Assembly (NCBI GenBank): GCA_004794655.1
Contig: SMMW01000626.1
Location: 528,501 to 592,500 of the forward strand
Direction: 5' to 3'
Source of the DNA: Marisa cornuarietis
Taxonomy: Eukaryota; Mollusca; Gastropoda; Architaenioglossa; Ampullariidae
Length of the DNA: 64,000 nucleotides
How positions within the stretch are numbered: position 1 is the stretch's first letter; every line of letters starts with the position of its first letter. A program made the position numbers and the translations under genes. Below are positions 12,564-23,829 of this stretch, piece by piece. The notes under the pieces were generated by a model that was not told where the DNA came from, ran no database searches, and saw only the letters and a list, made by a program, of their open reading frames with translations.

Positions 12564-12811
12564 CCCGCTTAGACCAGAATAAAAATATTTCTATGTTCAG
12601 AAACATGGGCTTAAAATTCACGAATTTGAAGACGATAGTGAAACTGCAGAGCCAGGCTCGTGGAGCACGAGCCACAATAGTAAGCGTATCGTTGCTCATT
12701 GTGTTCTGCCAGTAGGGCCACAATCGTGCAAAGAGAAAATCACGATCGTGGAGCAGAGCTCATCGCGCTCTACCAGGTAAGCCAGTAAACTGGCGCTACT
12801 GAGTCAGCGGG
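12564..12811. mobile_element. TTAA-flanked MITE (piggyBac-like) inside LINE endonuclease
   Basis: A 248 bp segment begins CCCGCT and ends AGCGGG. TTAA flanks it on both sides (12560-12563 and 12812-12815). It interrupts the endonuclease motif after RISTFNVN, and removing it with one TTAA brings the next residues (GLSNSSKRKD) into register. TTAA duplication with CCC...GGG ends is the hallmark of piggyBac-type transposons. It has no coding capacity. Confidence 0.8.
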
Positions 12812-13011
12812 TTAATGGTTTAAGTAATAGCAGCAAGAGAAAAGATACATTCAACTTCTTAAGACAAATGAATCATAATATCTATTTTCTTCAAGAAACA
12901 CACTTGAAAGAGCCTCTAGAGAGTTTTGTGCGTGCCAGCTGGGGATACAACTTATGGCTTGCAGGTGCTGATTCCAATAAAACTGGTGTTACAATATTAT
13001 TCAATAATAAC

Positions 13012-13391
13012 GAGGGCTTCTGCTAAGGCTTAATTCTTTGGGGTCCCAGGGACCCCTTCTTCAGATTTCTAAGGGGTCCCAGGCTAACTCTAAGGGGTCC
13101 CTTTACAATGTGAAAAAAAATCAACGTATCAAAGATAATTTTATCCAAGCTGTCAACGATATCTTGGAAATAGGTTAATGGAACTCTTTCCAGTAAGGGA
13201 AAACAAATTCAGTGCAAGGAAAGTTACTCTCACCTTGTAGCAGATGACAACAGTAGATTGGGCTACGATGTCGGACTCTACACGTACCCAATTTTGTATC
13301 TGTTCTTCGTCCAAATTTGACGAAAATTGAAGGGGTCCTCCGAACTTTTAATGCGTACTGTACGCAATTTTTTGTGTTAGCAGAAGCACTG
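13012..13391. mobile_element. 380 bp MITE, hAT-like ends, inside LINE endonuclease
   Basis: Both ends carry GCTTCTGCTAA as an inverted repeat (13016-13026 and complement 13377-13387). Just outside lie direct copies of AATAAC (13006-13011 and 13392-13397). Removing the segment with one AATAAC rejoins the endonuclease frame exactly as FNNNFEYKL. The right end reads CAGTGCTTCT in reverse, typical of hAT ends, but hAT duplications are 8 bp and only 6 match. Internally it has GGGGTCCC/GGGACCCC repeats. Confidence 0.75.
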
Positions 13392-13544
13392 AATAACTTT
13401 GAATATAAATTATACAATGTTACCAGGGATGCAAAGGGATGTTTTATAATATTGGACATAGAGCGTTTAAAGAAAAGAATATCACTAGTTAATTTATATA
13501 GACCAAGTGACAATGACAACCCCAACTTTTTTGATATCATAGAG

Positions 13545-13719
13545 CAGTGTTTCTAAACTTTTACTTGTGACGCCCCCCCAGACGAATAAAGGTACGTCCG
13601 CGCGCCCCCCTTAGCCACTAATACCTATATGAGATTGAGAAAATGACCGCCTTTGCGGCCCCCTTTTCAGCAGCTTGCGCCATCCTTGGGGGGCGCGCCC
13701 CCCAGGTTGAGAACCGCGG
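13545..13719. mobile_element. 175 bp hAT-like MITE inside LINE endonuclease
   Basis: The left end CAGTGTTTCTAAACTTT and the reverse complement of the right end, CCGCGGTTCTCAACCT, share the CAGNGNTTCTNAAC pattern of hAT terminal repeats. The interior is C/G-rich. The host endonuclease frame breaks after FFDIIE and resumes past 13720 on KIGNEINILGGDWN. The flanking 8-mers are too diverged to show a clear duplication. Confidence 0.65.
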
Positions 13720-16700
13720 ATTATCTCGAAAAAATTGGAAATGAGATTAATATACTAGGTGGAGACTGGAATTGTATATTAAGTATGAAAATTGATGCCC
13801 GCAACTATGCTTCTGTTATAAACTGACCAAAAACAAGAGCAAGAATTAAAAAAGAATGTAATGACTAAATGGGGCCTAACTGATATTTATAGAGAACTTT
13901 TCCCAAACAAGCATGAATTTACATGGCGAAGATTTAACTCAATTAAACAAGGCTGACTTGACTACTTTCTGCTCTCCCATGATATCATGCATGAAGTAAA
14001 TGGGTGTAAAATTACAGCGGGCTACAGGTCAGACCATTCGATAGTAACCTTGCTACTTAAGCAGGAACAATTTAAACGAGATAGGCCCTTTTGGAAATTT
14101 AACAATTCTTTGTTAAGGGATATAAAGTATATTGAACAAATAAAAAAATCTAATAAATGATATTAAACAACAATATGCAGTCCCAATATACAACTCTGAG
14201 AGACTTCACTTAATCCCATCAGATGAACTCCAACTAACTATCTCAGATAAGCTTTTCTTCAAAACACTTCTCCTTGAAATTCGTGGATACACAGTAAGCT
14301 ACTCTTCTTACAAGAAAAAACTTGAAACCAAAAGAGAAAAATATATTCTAGATGAACTAAATAAAGCTGAAGAAAATCCTTCTGTAATGACAATCCAGGA
14401 CATAGATAACCTCAGAAATAAGTTACAAGGTTTCAGAGAGAAAAAAAGGTATTGCAATCAGGGCGAGGATACAGTGGTTGTTAGAGGGAGAAAAACCTAC
14501 AAAGTACTTCTGTAACTTGGAAAACAGGAATTTTATAAGCGAAACAATGAGTTTTCTAGAAAAAGGGGATGGCACTACTGTATCTAATCAGAAGGAGATA
14601 TTACAGGAAGTATATAAATTTTTTGAAACACTGTATAGCTTGAAGGAGGTAGAGGACATAAAATTGGACCAATGGATACTTAGTGCACCAAAACTGTCCC
14701 CAGATGAAGCCGGCTTACTAGAAGGTAAAATCACAGTCCAAGAAGCTGGATCAGTACTAAAGGAAATGAAAAACAATAAAAGCCCTGGCCCAGATGGATT
14801 TACTCCAGAATTCTATAAGATTTTTTTTATACTGATCTTGGCAGTTTTCTGGTTCGCTCTCTGAATGAAGGTTTACTGAAAGGCCAACTATCAATAACCC
14901 AGACTCAGGGAGTGATAGTGTGTATCCCAAAAGACAACAAACCTAAACAGCTTATCAAAAATTGGAGACCAATCTCATTACTGAATGTTTCTTTTAAGAT
15001 ACTCTCAGCATGCATAGCTAAACGGTTACAAAAAGTGCTTCCACAGATAATCCATGAATCACAGAAAGGCTTCATTAAAGGAAGATACCTTGGAGAAAAT
15101 ATTAAACTATTATACGATATACTTTTGTATGCTGAAAAAGAACATATCCCAGGATTATTACTTATGGTTGACTTTGAAAAGGCTTTCGACAGCGTGGTCT
15201 GGGTGTTCATGGAAAAAGCACTACATTTCTTTCATTTCCCTGTAACACTCATTAGTTGGGTACAAACTTTGTATAATAATGCATCATCCTACATGCTTGT
15301 AAATGGCCAATACTCTTATTGGTTTAGGTTAGAAAGAGGCTGCTGACAGGGGAATCCGATCTCACCTTATTTGTACTTAATATGTGCTGAAATAATTTTG
15401 TTAATGCTTAGGAATAACAAAAAGATTAACGGGATCAGTATAAAAGGAAAGGAGATCCTCTTATCCCTGTTTGCAGGTGATACAACTATGTTCCTAGATG
15501 GAAAAGAAAAGTCTTTTGAGGAGGCCATACGTATTACCGATACTTTCTCTACAATATCTGGTTTAAAAATCAACAATGACAAAACACATGTAGTTTGGAT
15601 ATGGAGTAGAAAAAACTCTCAAATAAGATATATGAGGGATAGAAATTTTCAGTGGGATCCTGGTATTTTTAGAGTCCTTGGAATAAAATTCTCCACTGCA
15701 GTAGATAATATATGTGAATTGAATTATGAGGAGGCTCTTGAACAAGTAAACAAAATAACATCATGCTGGGAGAAAAGAAGACTATCACCATATGGAAAGA
15801 TTACTGGGATTAAAACTCTTATTATATCCAAGTTAGCATGCTATTTTCTTACTCTTCTAGACCCCCCTCTGGACTTTCTCAGGTCTTTAGAGAAAGAATT
15901 GTTTTCCTTTCTTTGGGGAGGAAAACATAACAGAATCAAGAAATCAGTAGTCTGTAAACCCTATGAGGAAGGAGGGCTTAAAATGGGTGACATTTTCTCT
16001 TTTTTGTCCACAATGAAACTTAGCTGGTTAAAAAGAATCGAGCAAGACAATAAATACCACAGCAAAGATTCTCCTATTTATCCTATACTTAAAAATATCA
16101 GAAAGTTTGGGGCTGAATATGCTAATTATATTTTGCAAAGAGTTCAGAATCCCTTTTGGAAAGATGTGGCTAAGCACTATATGAAATTATCAAATAAGTG
16201 TCTTCCAGAGACCTCTGAAGAATTTGAGTGAATATACACATTACAATAGGAATATAACAAGAGAGGGGAGAGTTATTTATATCAAAGAATGGATTAATGA
16301 GAACATTCTCCAAGTAAAGGACCTGGTGAGTGAAACAGGAGACCTTATGCCCTTTCAAGAATTTCAAAGAAAGCATCCAATAATGAAGGAAACAAACTTT
16401 CTACTATATGAGGGCATAATACGTGCCATTAAACAATACCAGAATAAACTAGGATGTTTACTGACTAGAAAAGAACAAACTCCTAATGATAGGGTATGGT
16501 CACTCATCGGTAAAGGAAATCAAGCTGTGAAATCAATACTCTTACAAAACTCAGCCCAACTCACAGCAATCTCTAAGTGGAATCTTAAATTTGATTATCT
16601 AGACTGGAAAGAAGTTTTTATGTTGCCCTATAAAACTACCCTAGACACCCAGTTAAGATGGTTCCAAACAAGGTTATTGCACTTGATTCTTCCAACACAG

Positions 16701-16748
16701 AAATACCTTTCAATTTGTGAAATAGCTGAAAGGCAATCTGACAACTGA

Positions 16749-17487
16749 CTGTTTCTTAAACTTATTGTTTTAAAGAACTTTACAAATGATAACTGAATTT
16801 GGTTTCAAAGCGCTCAGACTAAAACAGCATATGCGGTAAAGTTTGGTCTCCTAAATGCTATACATGTCTCTTTTGAAGGCAGTCATTGTTTCTTCAGAGC
16901 AATCCAAGGGTCAATTGTGCAACAAAGTTGATTTCAGTTGGTCAAATACACCGTTAATCTCTACAAGAATGTTGCTGCTCTCGTTGGGTTAATAAGTTCT
17001 ATGTAAATGCTTTTTCCCCTTATATAGGATCATGGCAGCTTGTTTGTATTATCATTGATGAAACTGTTAGATTTATTATGAAGTATTTCGAACATTAACT
17101 TATAAAGTGTATAATGCTAAAGATTAATCCTAAAGATTAAATATAATGGGGTAGGTTTAAAGATATGGACCTTACTACTTTGGACTTAATGTGAATTTGT
17201 ATAAGAGCCTGTTATAGAAGAGTGATGGTGACAATTTACTTCATGTAATGTAATTTTATTTGTGCGTTGTATGCAAGCAAAGGTAGAAGAAATGAGGGAA
17301 GATGATGCAAAAGGATGCTACATAAATGTGCATGTGTGTGTGTGTGTGTGTATCTGCATTGTTTTTTTGTTGTTGTCTATGTGCTTTTTTTTTTTGCTTG
17401 TTCTGTTCCTTATCTATGTGAGAGTGTTGTTAGTGCTATTGTACTGCTGTAATATACTGTGATATGAAATAAAACTTAAAAAAAAAC
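16749..17487 (+). other. 3' UTR of the Tx1/L1-type LINE
   Basis: Non-coding A/T-rich sequence follows the end of ORF2. It holds a (TG)n run near 17330-17350, T-tracts, AATAAA at 17468-17473 and an A-rich tail. No secondary gene is seen. Confidence 0.65.
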
Positions 17488-17499
17488 AAAAGGTTTGGC

Positions 17500-17778
17500 A
17501 AACCTTTTTGCATCTATTACAATTATTCACAGACATTATAGAGAGCCTGAAGCTGGTCGTAAGCTCTGGCATGAACGTTCTGGGTCTGGTGGTCTTCTCT
17601 ATCGCCCTGATATATCTCTGTACCATTGTTTGTGGACATGTTTTAGTCTGTTTCACTTTGTCAGTTGTGTGAATTTGTGTCTTTGAATTTCTTTGTAAAG
17701 CGCATTGAGCCTTCTGTAAAGCAGGGAAATGCGCTATATAAATTTCCGTTATTATTATTTATTATTATTATTATTCTG
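17500..17778 (+). mobile_element. CR1/L2-type LINE 3' tail with (ATT)n
   Basis: The segment ends in GTAAAGCGCATTGAGCC, GCGCTATATAAATT and then ATT repeats (17741-17775), the usual 3' end of CR1/L2-group elements. A weak open frame upstream has no recognisable domain. Related GCGCT-type tails occur near 39010, 48540 and 61665. Confidence 0.6.
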
Positions 17779-20235
17779 TTATTAATGTATCTTTTGTCAA
17801 TGCAAAATAGACAAATTTAGAGAAAACAGCAATAATTTGTTTTTATTCATGTTGTAGGTGCACGTCTTCATCTGAATCGGATGAAGACCAAGCCACGTTC
17901 TCTCCGCAGCAGTCCAAGAGAAGGTATATTTAAAAATGTCATAATTTGGCAGATTGGCACTTATGGCTTTTAGGCATATTTTACATTTGGTTATACAAAT
18001 TAAAAACAAAAGCTACTAAGTTTCTAGGTTTGAGATATTGAACTAGCACTGTCACCAGTGTTGTTTCATATTTGATGCCTTTTCAGTTGTTTGGAAAAGC
18101 ATGCTACCCCTCCTCAGCATCCTACACTGGAGTTTATTCAACCATCAACCGTGAAGCTGAGAGTGTCTACAGAACTCTGGAGACTGCAACCAAGGCCTGC
18201 AACACAAACCTTAGGCATGCTGTCGCAGTATTGTGCACCCCATCCTTTTCGTGCACTGCCAACCCCTGCACCCCACGTGCACCCACAGGCTGGACCATCA
18301 ACCAGCATGCAGGCATTTTATTTGTCCATTGAAGGTACAGTTTACGTCAAATTCTGATTTTTCAAGATGCGTTTCTTCCTGTGTGTGTTAACTTTTATGC
18401 ACTTCACTTTAGAAAAATGTTAGATGTTTATAAATAATACATTAATTCTGTACTTTAGTTTGCAATGCCCACTGAAGAAAATGATTTGGAAGATAAATGT
18501 TGAATAAGGCATAACATATTTACTTCGGACGACTACATAACAAATCATGCAAGTCAAGAAGTTTAAAACATAAGGGCAAGGCACACAAAAAGAATTCTCG
18601 TTCTTGTGTTCTATTAATAACTTTCTTCGAAGTTGTAATCTATGAAATGAACTTATTCAGCCATGCTCAAAATTTGTCGTTTGCTCACTCATGTTTTATT
18701 GGCTTGGAATACTACATGCCATTTTTTATTTGATATTACTTGATTGACAGAAAGAACTAATTATAACAATCTTTAATGCAGAGCACACTGCACACTGCTC
18801 TGGGTCACTTCATTTTACCAGTAAGTTTATTTTCTGTCTCCCTGTATGATTTCATGATGAACACTATACAAGCATACGTTTTGTCTTTTTAATGGTCTAC
18901 ATGCGCATGTTATGATCTAAACATTCCCTGTTAATTAAAAAAAATAATGTCGATAGCCTTACATGCCTAGTTTAAATCTATTTTTATATACTGAAAATAA
19001 CATTTTGATTTCAGATACATTATTAACTACACAGACTGCTTGCCAAAGTTGAAGTGTTGACAGAAAAAGTTTAGAATGTGGAACACAAACAGAATCAGAT
19101 AATGCTGCTTCATCAACATGTGTGTGTGTGTGTGGGGGGGAGATATGGAATCAGCAGTGATGCCTGAGGGCTTATCTTGCCCCTAAGCAATGAGCAGGAA
19201 ATAGACAAGCTGGAGGAGGAGCTGTTAGAAAAGGAGTTCAGGACAAAATTTGTATGTCATTAAACATATGTATATAATGTGTAGGTAATAGACACCCTTT
19301 TAAATTTTACTTTAAGCATTAACTGATATGTCAGTCATGCTATACTATACAATCTTAATAAATCATTTACTAATCTGACGGGGTGTAGCATCGGCTCACA
19401 GGTTAACTCTGTTAAAAAAGACCAGTGCTCAGTGTAATTTTGTATTTACAAATAAAACAAATTTTATGGAGGACAAAATAATTCAATATTTTATTAGGAT
19501 ATACTTAGAATTCATTTATAAAACAATTTTGTGACTCACTTTTTTATAGTGTCAAAATGAGCAGTCTGTGGCTATTAATTATGACCACTACAATTTTTTA
19601 GTCTTTCATGGAGAAGAACTTTTACTAGACTTTTGTTTAATTAACTTGTTGATTTGAGTCAATACCATTTACTTTGAGGACCCCAAAGGTTTATTTAAGA
19701 GACTGGGTCTGGATTGTACCTATATTCATCATGCAAGCATTTGTCACTCATCAGTGGAGTAGGGTTCAGCATCTTCATTTTGCATTTATATTGTAGGTTT
19801 CTATACATGTTTAGGCAACTATAGATTTTTTGTATTTTTTATTTATTTTTAACAGGTTAAGCACCTCTCCTGCATCGGAGGAGACTCTGTCACCTCTCTT
19901 CCGGAGGATTTTAAGGCAGCTGTTCACTCCGGACTTGGCTTGTCAATATAATTTCAGTGGGGCTAAAGGAAAAGAAGGCTTCCAGTCCCTTCAGCTGTGA
20001 AAAGTATTAATTGGTGCGTAGATTTTGTTTGTTTTTGGTTTTGACTTCTTTGAGGTGTGTGTCAATCTGTCCTTATAAAGCTTCCAAACGGATTTTTCAG
20101 AATAAATGAATCTAAGTATTATTTTCTCTACATTTTCAGGTTTATTATTATAGGATTGTGTTTAAGTCTACCATTACAATTTCCTCTGTTCACAGCCGCA
20201 GTCTGTAAAACATTTCCCTCGGCATCAGAATCGGA

Positions 20236-22263
20236 TTAGATTAGATTACTGCCCGTTATGCCTGTCGGCACGTAGGGCAGCGACAAAGGTCCTCCACTTT
20301 TGTCTGTCCTGGGCCAGCCTCCCCACAGTGCCCCAGCTGTGATTTAGGGTCTTCAGTTCTGCCTCCACAGTTCGCCGCCAGGTGTTCTTGGGCCGGCCTT
20401 GCTTGCGTTTTCCCTCTGGAGTCCAGTGTAAGGCAGTTTTTGTGATGGAGTTGCTCTTGCCTCTGATGACATGGCCAATCCAGTGCCATCGTTTCTTCGT
20501 CAGGATGGTGGTCATACTTTCTTTCCCACACTGGGCAAGTAGCTCCTCGTTGGAGATTGTCCTTGGCCAGAAGATGCCCAGGATTCTTCTCAGGCTTTTT
20601 GTGTGGAAGACTGACAGTTTGTTGAGGTCGCTGTCAATCATTCGCCAGCACTCCGAGCCGTACAGAAGAGTGGACAGGACAAGGCTCTGGTAGAGTCTCA
20701 GCTTGGTATGGATGCTGTACTGGGTTGACTTCCAGATGTTGCTTAGGCTACAGAAGATGCCTCTGGCTTTGCTCAGTCTGCTCTGGATGTCACGGTCTGC
20801 TCCTCCATCCTGCTTGACCACGCTGCCCAAGTATGTGAAGTTTTCAACCATCGGCAGGTCTTCTCCCTCTATGTTGATTGGTGTTGTATTGGTGGTGTTC
20901 AGGGTCATCACTTCTGTCTTTGTCCGGCTGATGTGCAGTCCGACCTGCTTTGCAAAGGTGTTCAGGCGAGTCATCTTCTTCTGCATATGTCGATGGGTGT
21001 GTGACAGCAAGGGCAGGTCGTCGGCAAAGGCTAGGTCTTCTAAGTTCTTGGAGAGTGTCCATCTTATGCCCCTTGGTTCATCTTCCGTTGTGTGGCGCAT
21101 TACCCAGTCAATGACAAGGTTAAAGAGTAGGGAAGACATCACGCAGCCTTGTCTCACTCCAGTCCCGACCTCAAATCAGATGTCACTGTTACCAACGCAG
21201 CATGAAAAGTTTGTATAGAAGCTTTTGATCAGCAGCACAATTTCCATTGGTATTCCGTACGCTCTCAGGATGCGCCAAAGGCTTTCTCTGTTGCGTAGTG
21301 CAAATATCTGGTTGGTGCATCCTCTTCCTCTATGAAAACCAGCCTGTTCTTCTCTAAGTTGTGCGTCCGTTGCCTCTGAGATTCGTCGAATGATGATCTT
21401 TGTCATGATCTTGCTCGGGACGGACAGGAGAGTTATTCCTCGCCAGTTGTTGCAGTCGCTAAGGGGTCCTTTCTTTGCGATTTTGACGATCACTCTTCTG
21501 GTCCAGTCACTTGGGACTTGTTTCCCTTCCCATACTGCGGTAAATAGGGGTTGCAGGATATTGGCTGCCAGTTCTGGGTCTGTTTTGAATAGTTCAGCGT
21601 TCAAATTGTCTTGGCCTGGTGCCTTTCTGTTCTTCAAGGACTTGATTGCTGTGATGATTTCCTGCTTCTCTGGTGGGGCGATGTTGACGTCTAGGTCCTC
21701 AGTGGCTTCTTGTATGTCGGCTTCTTCGGAAGGTGGTGGTCTGTTCAGAACCTCTTTGAAGTGTTCGGCCCAGGGTGCTTCTTGTTCTCTCTCTGTCGTT
21801 AGTAGCTTCCCTTCCTTGTCCTTGACTGGGGCATTGTTGGAGCTGTGGAACTTGCCGCTAATCGCTTTGGTGATCTTGTACAGCTTTCCTTGTTCTCCTT
21901 TTCTTGCTGCTTCTTCGGCCTCACTTGCCAGGTTGTTCAAGTAGGCACGCTTGTCTGTTCTTGCCGAACGCTTCACTTTCTGGTTCATTTCTCTGTACTG
22001 TAGTTTGAACTTCTCTTGCAGTCTTTCAGATCTGGTGCTAGCCACCTTCTTCTTAATGTCTCTTCTTTCCTCTATTGCTTTCCACGTCTCTGGTGTTATC
22101 CACTCTTTCTTCTTAGTTTCTTTTAGTCCAAGACTAGTCTCGCTGCTTTTCTGGTACACTGTTCTTACAAGGTCCCATCTCTGGTTTATTCTTTCTGTAT
22201 TTACCTCTCAGATGTCTTTCATGTCTGCGAGTGCCTGAAATCTGTTTTTCACTTGAAGAATGA
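20236..22263 (-). mobile_element. RTE-type LINE, 5'-truncated, with 9 bp target duplication
   Basis: The minus strand encodes a linker plus reverse transcriptase: WITPETWKAIEERRDIKKK, then RKAPGQDNLNAELF, CNNWRGITLLSVPSK, GVRQGCVMSSLLFNLVIDW, FADDLPLLSH and RLYQSLVLSTLLYGSECWRM, ending HSWGTVGRLAQDRQKWRTFV. The endonuclease is absent. A TGA closes the frame at 21176-21178. Near 21290, ALRN is joined directly to RESLWRIL, so the stretch with the motif A aspartate is missing. AGAATCGGA lies on both sides (20227-20235 and 22264-22272), and the minus-strand 3' tail is TAATCTAATC-like. It inserted into the last exon of the DUF4806-like gene. Confidence 0.9.
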
Positions 22264-22351
22264 AGAATCGGAGGTAGAGGGCAATACAAGGAAATGGTTT
22301 GCCAATGCCAGAGACAGATGGAGGAAGAATGCAAAGGGCAATGGCAGCTAA

Positions 22352-23095
22352 TGGTGTGTGGAATTATAAAGTTTGTTAGGCTTAAATTATTAATTGGAGC
22401 AGAGTTTTATTCTTTGTGGATTTTATTCAATAGGCCTATTTACCTTAGCTTTTGTATTAAGGATAAATTGGCTACCTTCAGATAGCTATTAAAAAATCTC
22501 AAATGGCCGCCATCTAAACATTACAATTCAATATCTTTTCATTCGACATTTCATCTCTTTGTAGTCTCACTAGTATTTATGGTAGATTTATGGAACCTTT
22601 AAGATTGCATCTAAGTGTGGGAGGTTTGTTCTACTTACATTGGAAAAATCAAGATATGTAAATGTATTGTAATTGATTTACTTCTCTTCCACAGGAACTC
22701 CCCTCATGGGATGAATTTTCCTATTTTCATGTCTATTTCTGAAATTCTGTTGCAAATAAAGCGAATTTTGTCTATTTTTTGAAATACTGTTGCAAGTAAA
22801 GTGAACTGTTTAATATTATGTTGTAAATTGTTTGTTTAACCATATGATTTTTGCTGGAAATAATTAAATTTTTTAATCGTATGTCTTGCCTACTGGTTGT
22901 ATGTATTTACCAAGATCGAGTGTAAGGGCATGCATACAATTGAAGGTGTGGATTTTGAAGAGGCTGCATGGTGTGCTAGCCTGTGTACTAGTGGTGGTAA
23001 AGGAGTGTGAGACTGGGTGAGTGATGCAAACGGGGGTGTGAAGGGTGAGACGCAGGCTTTGAAGTTCATAATGGGAGATTCTTAGGGTGGGATGC
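22352..23095 (+). other. 3' flank of the broken gene
   Basis: A/T-rich sequence follows the TAA of the DUF4806-like gene. AATAAA at 22755-22760 could be its polyadenylation signal. From about 22870 to 23095 there is an unclassified stretch with CATAC/GTATG runs leading into satellite. No coding sequence is seen. Confidence 0.45.
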
Positions 23096-23099
23096 GGGC

Positions 23100-23720
23100 T
23101 TTGAATTATATAGGCAATTGTTGACTTGTACTCCTTCAGTCCCATTAGTAAACCAAATTTGAAGCAAATCCCATGGGTATTGTGAAAGTTATTGTAAAGA
23201 ATAGGTTTTCAGACTGTTGACTATATATTATCATGAATATTGTAAGAGTGCAAATAAAACGAAATCAAGCAGCATCTATGAATTATACGGGCTATTGTTG
23301 ACTTGTACTCCTTCCGTCCCACTAGTAAACCAAATTTGAAGCAAATCCCATGGGTATTGTGAAAGTTATTGTAAAGATGAGGTTTTCAGACTATGATATA
23401 TTATCGTGTATATTGTAAGAGTGCAAATAAAACAAGATCAAGAGCATCAATGAATTATATAGGGTATTGTTAGCTTGTACTCTTTCAGTCCCACTAATAA
23501 ACCAAATTTGAAGCAAATACAGTTAATATTGTGAAAGTTATTGTAAAGATTAGGTTTTCACACTCTTAGCTATTTATTATCAAATATATTGTAAGAGTGC
23601 AAAACAAAAAAGATACAGCAGCATCTATGAATTATATAGGTTCTTGTTGACTTGTACTCCTTCAGTCCCACTAGTAAAATAAATATGAAGCAAATCCAAT
23701 GAGTATTGTGACTCCTTGAC
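23100..23720 (+). repeat. Diverged 177 bp satellite, about 3.5 copies
   Basis: The same unit as at 1-2868 in the same orientation, with the landmark GAATTATATAGG-like sequence near 23104, 23279, 23451 and 23626. Shared variants mark a separate subfamily: TGTTGACTTGTACTCC, CAGTCCCACTAGT, GAAGCAAATCC, and TATTGTAAGAGTGC in place of the CACGTGTCTTTTAAG form. Confidence 0.9.
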
Positions 23721-23829
23721 GAGGTTTTCCTTGACAATCAACTAGTATCATGGATCATTCACTATTTGTTTGAAAGGCAGCACCGACTACTTGTTAATGA
23801 CACTTTTTCCGACTATCACAACGAGCACC

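Larger units (their letters stand above)
12533..16748 (+). pseudogene. LINE ORF2 (endonuclease-reverse transcriptase), inactivated
   Basis: Endonuclease pieces are RISTFNVN at 12540-12563, SNSSKRKDTFNFLRQMN to NIYFLQETHL at about 12820-12910, KLYNVTRDAKGCFIILDIE near 13405-13470, GGDWN near 13760, and SDHSIV near 14033. Three inserted elements separate them. The reverse transcriptase runs through 14478-14864, 14912-15346 and 15371-16231, with NKSPGPDGFTPEF, NWRPISLLN, VDFEKAFDS and QGNPISPYL visible, and the C-terminal part is at 16224-16748. Defects include several frameshifts, a TGA at 15344-15346 where relatives have Arg before QGDP, and FAGD at 15470-15481 in place of the catalytic FADD. 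Confidence 0.85.
10446..17487 (+). mobile_element. Tx1/L1-type LINE, near full length, decayed
   Basis: The element contains an ORF1 (about 10650-11818), an inter-ORF spacer, an ORF2 with endonuclease and reverse transcriptase (about 12533-16748), a 3' UTR, AATAAA at 17468-17473 and an A-rich tail. AAAAGGTT lies at both edges (10438-10445 and 17488-17495), a possible target-site duplication, although the A-run makes the exact border uncertain. Subtracting about 803 bp of inserted MITEs leaves roughly 6.2 kb. It sits immediately after, or inside, an exon of the DUF4806-like gene. The ORF1 fold and reverse-transcriptase motif style point to the L1/Tx1 group. Confidence 0.85.
10017..22351 (+). 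pseudogene. DUF4806-domain gene, multi-exon, broken
   Basis: Exon-like blocks with GT-AG borders line up on the plus strand: 10017-10214 (after TTGGTTTTAG), 10286 to about 10440, 17858-17923, 18087-18334, 18782-18820, coiled-coil-like sequence near 19035-19110, 19856-20013, and 20196-20235 joined across a LINE to 22273-22351. The first two encode a conserved animal domain (IVPSTWID, CYWPDQGDSKRAV, then DDYPKAAQKLKLLLQGFSDI). The late exons encode a DUF4806-like domain: VKHLSCIGGDS, then in another frame RRILRQLFTPDLACQYNFSG, then AVCKTFPSASES and RKWFANARDRWRKNAKG. Damage includes a LINE in or beside exon 2, a TAG near 19075, a frame switch near 19890, a TGA at the end of the 19856 exon and an RTE LINE in the last exon. 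The middle exons look exon-like but are unassigned. Function is unknown. Confidence 0.6.

Noticed and set aside
20382..22238. Plus-strand frames of 95-184 codons
   Set aside because: Antisense of the RTE LINE reverse transcriptase, which reads clearly on the minus strand.
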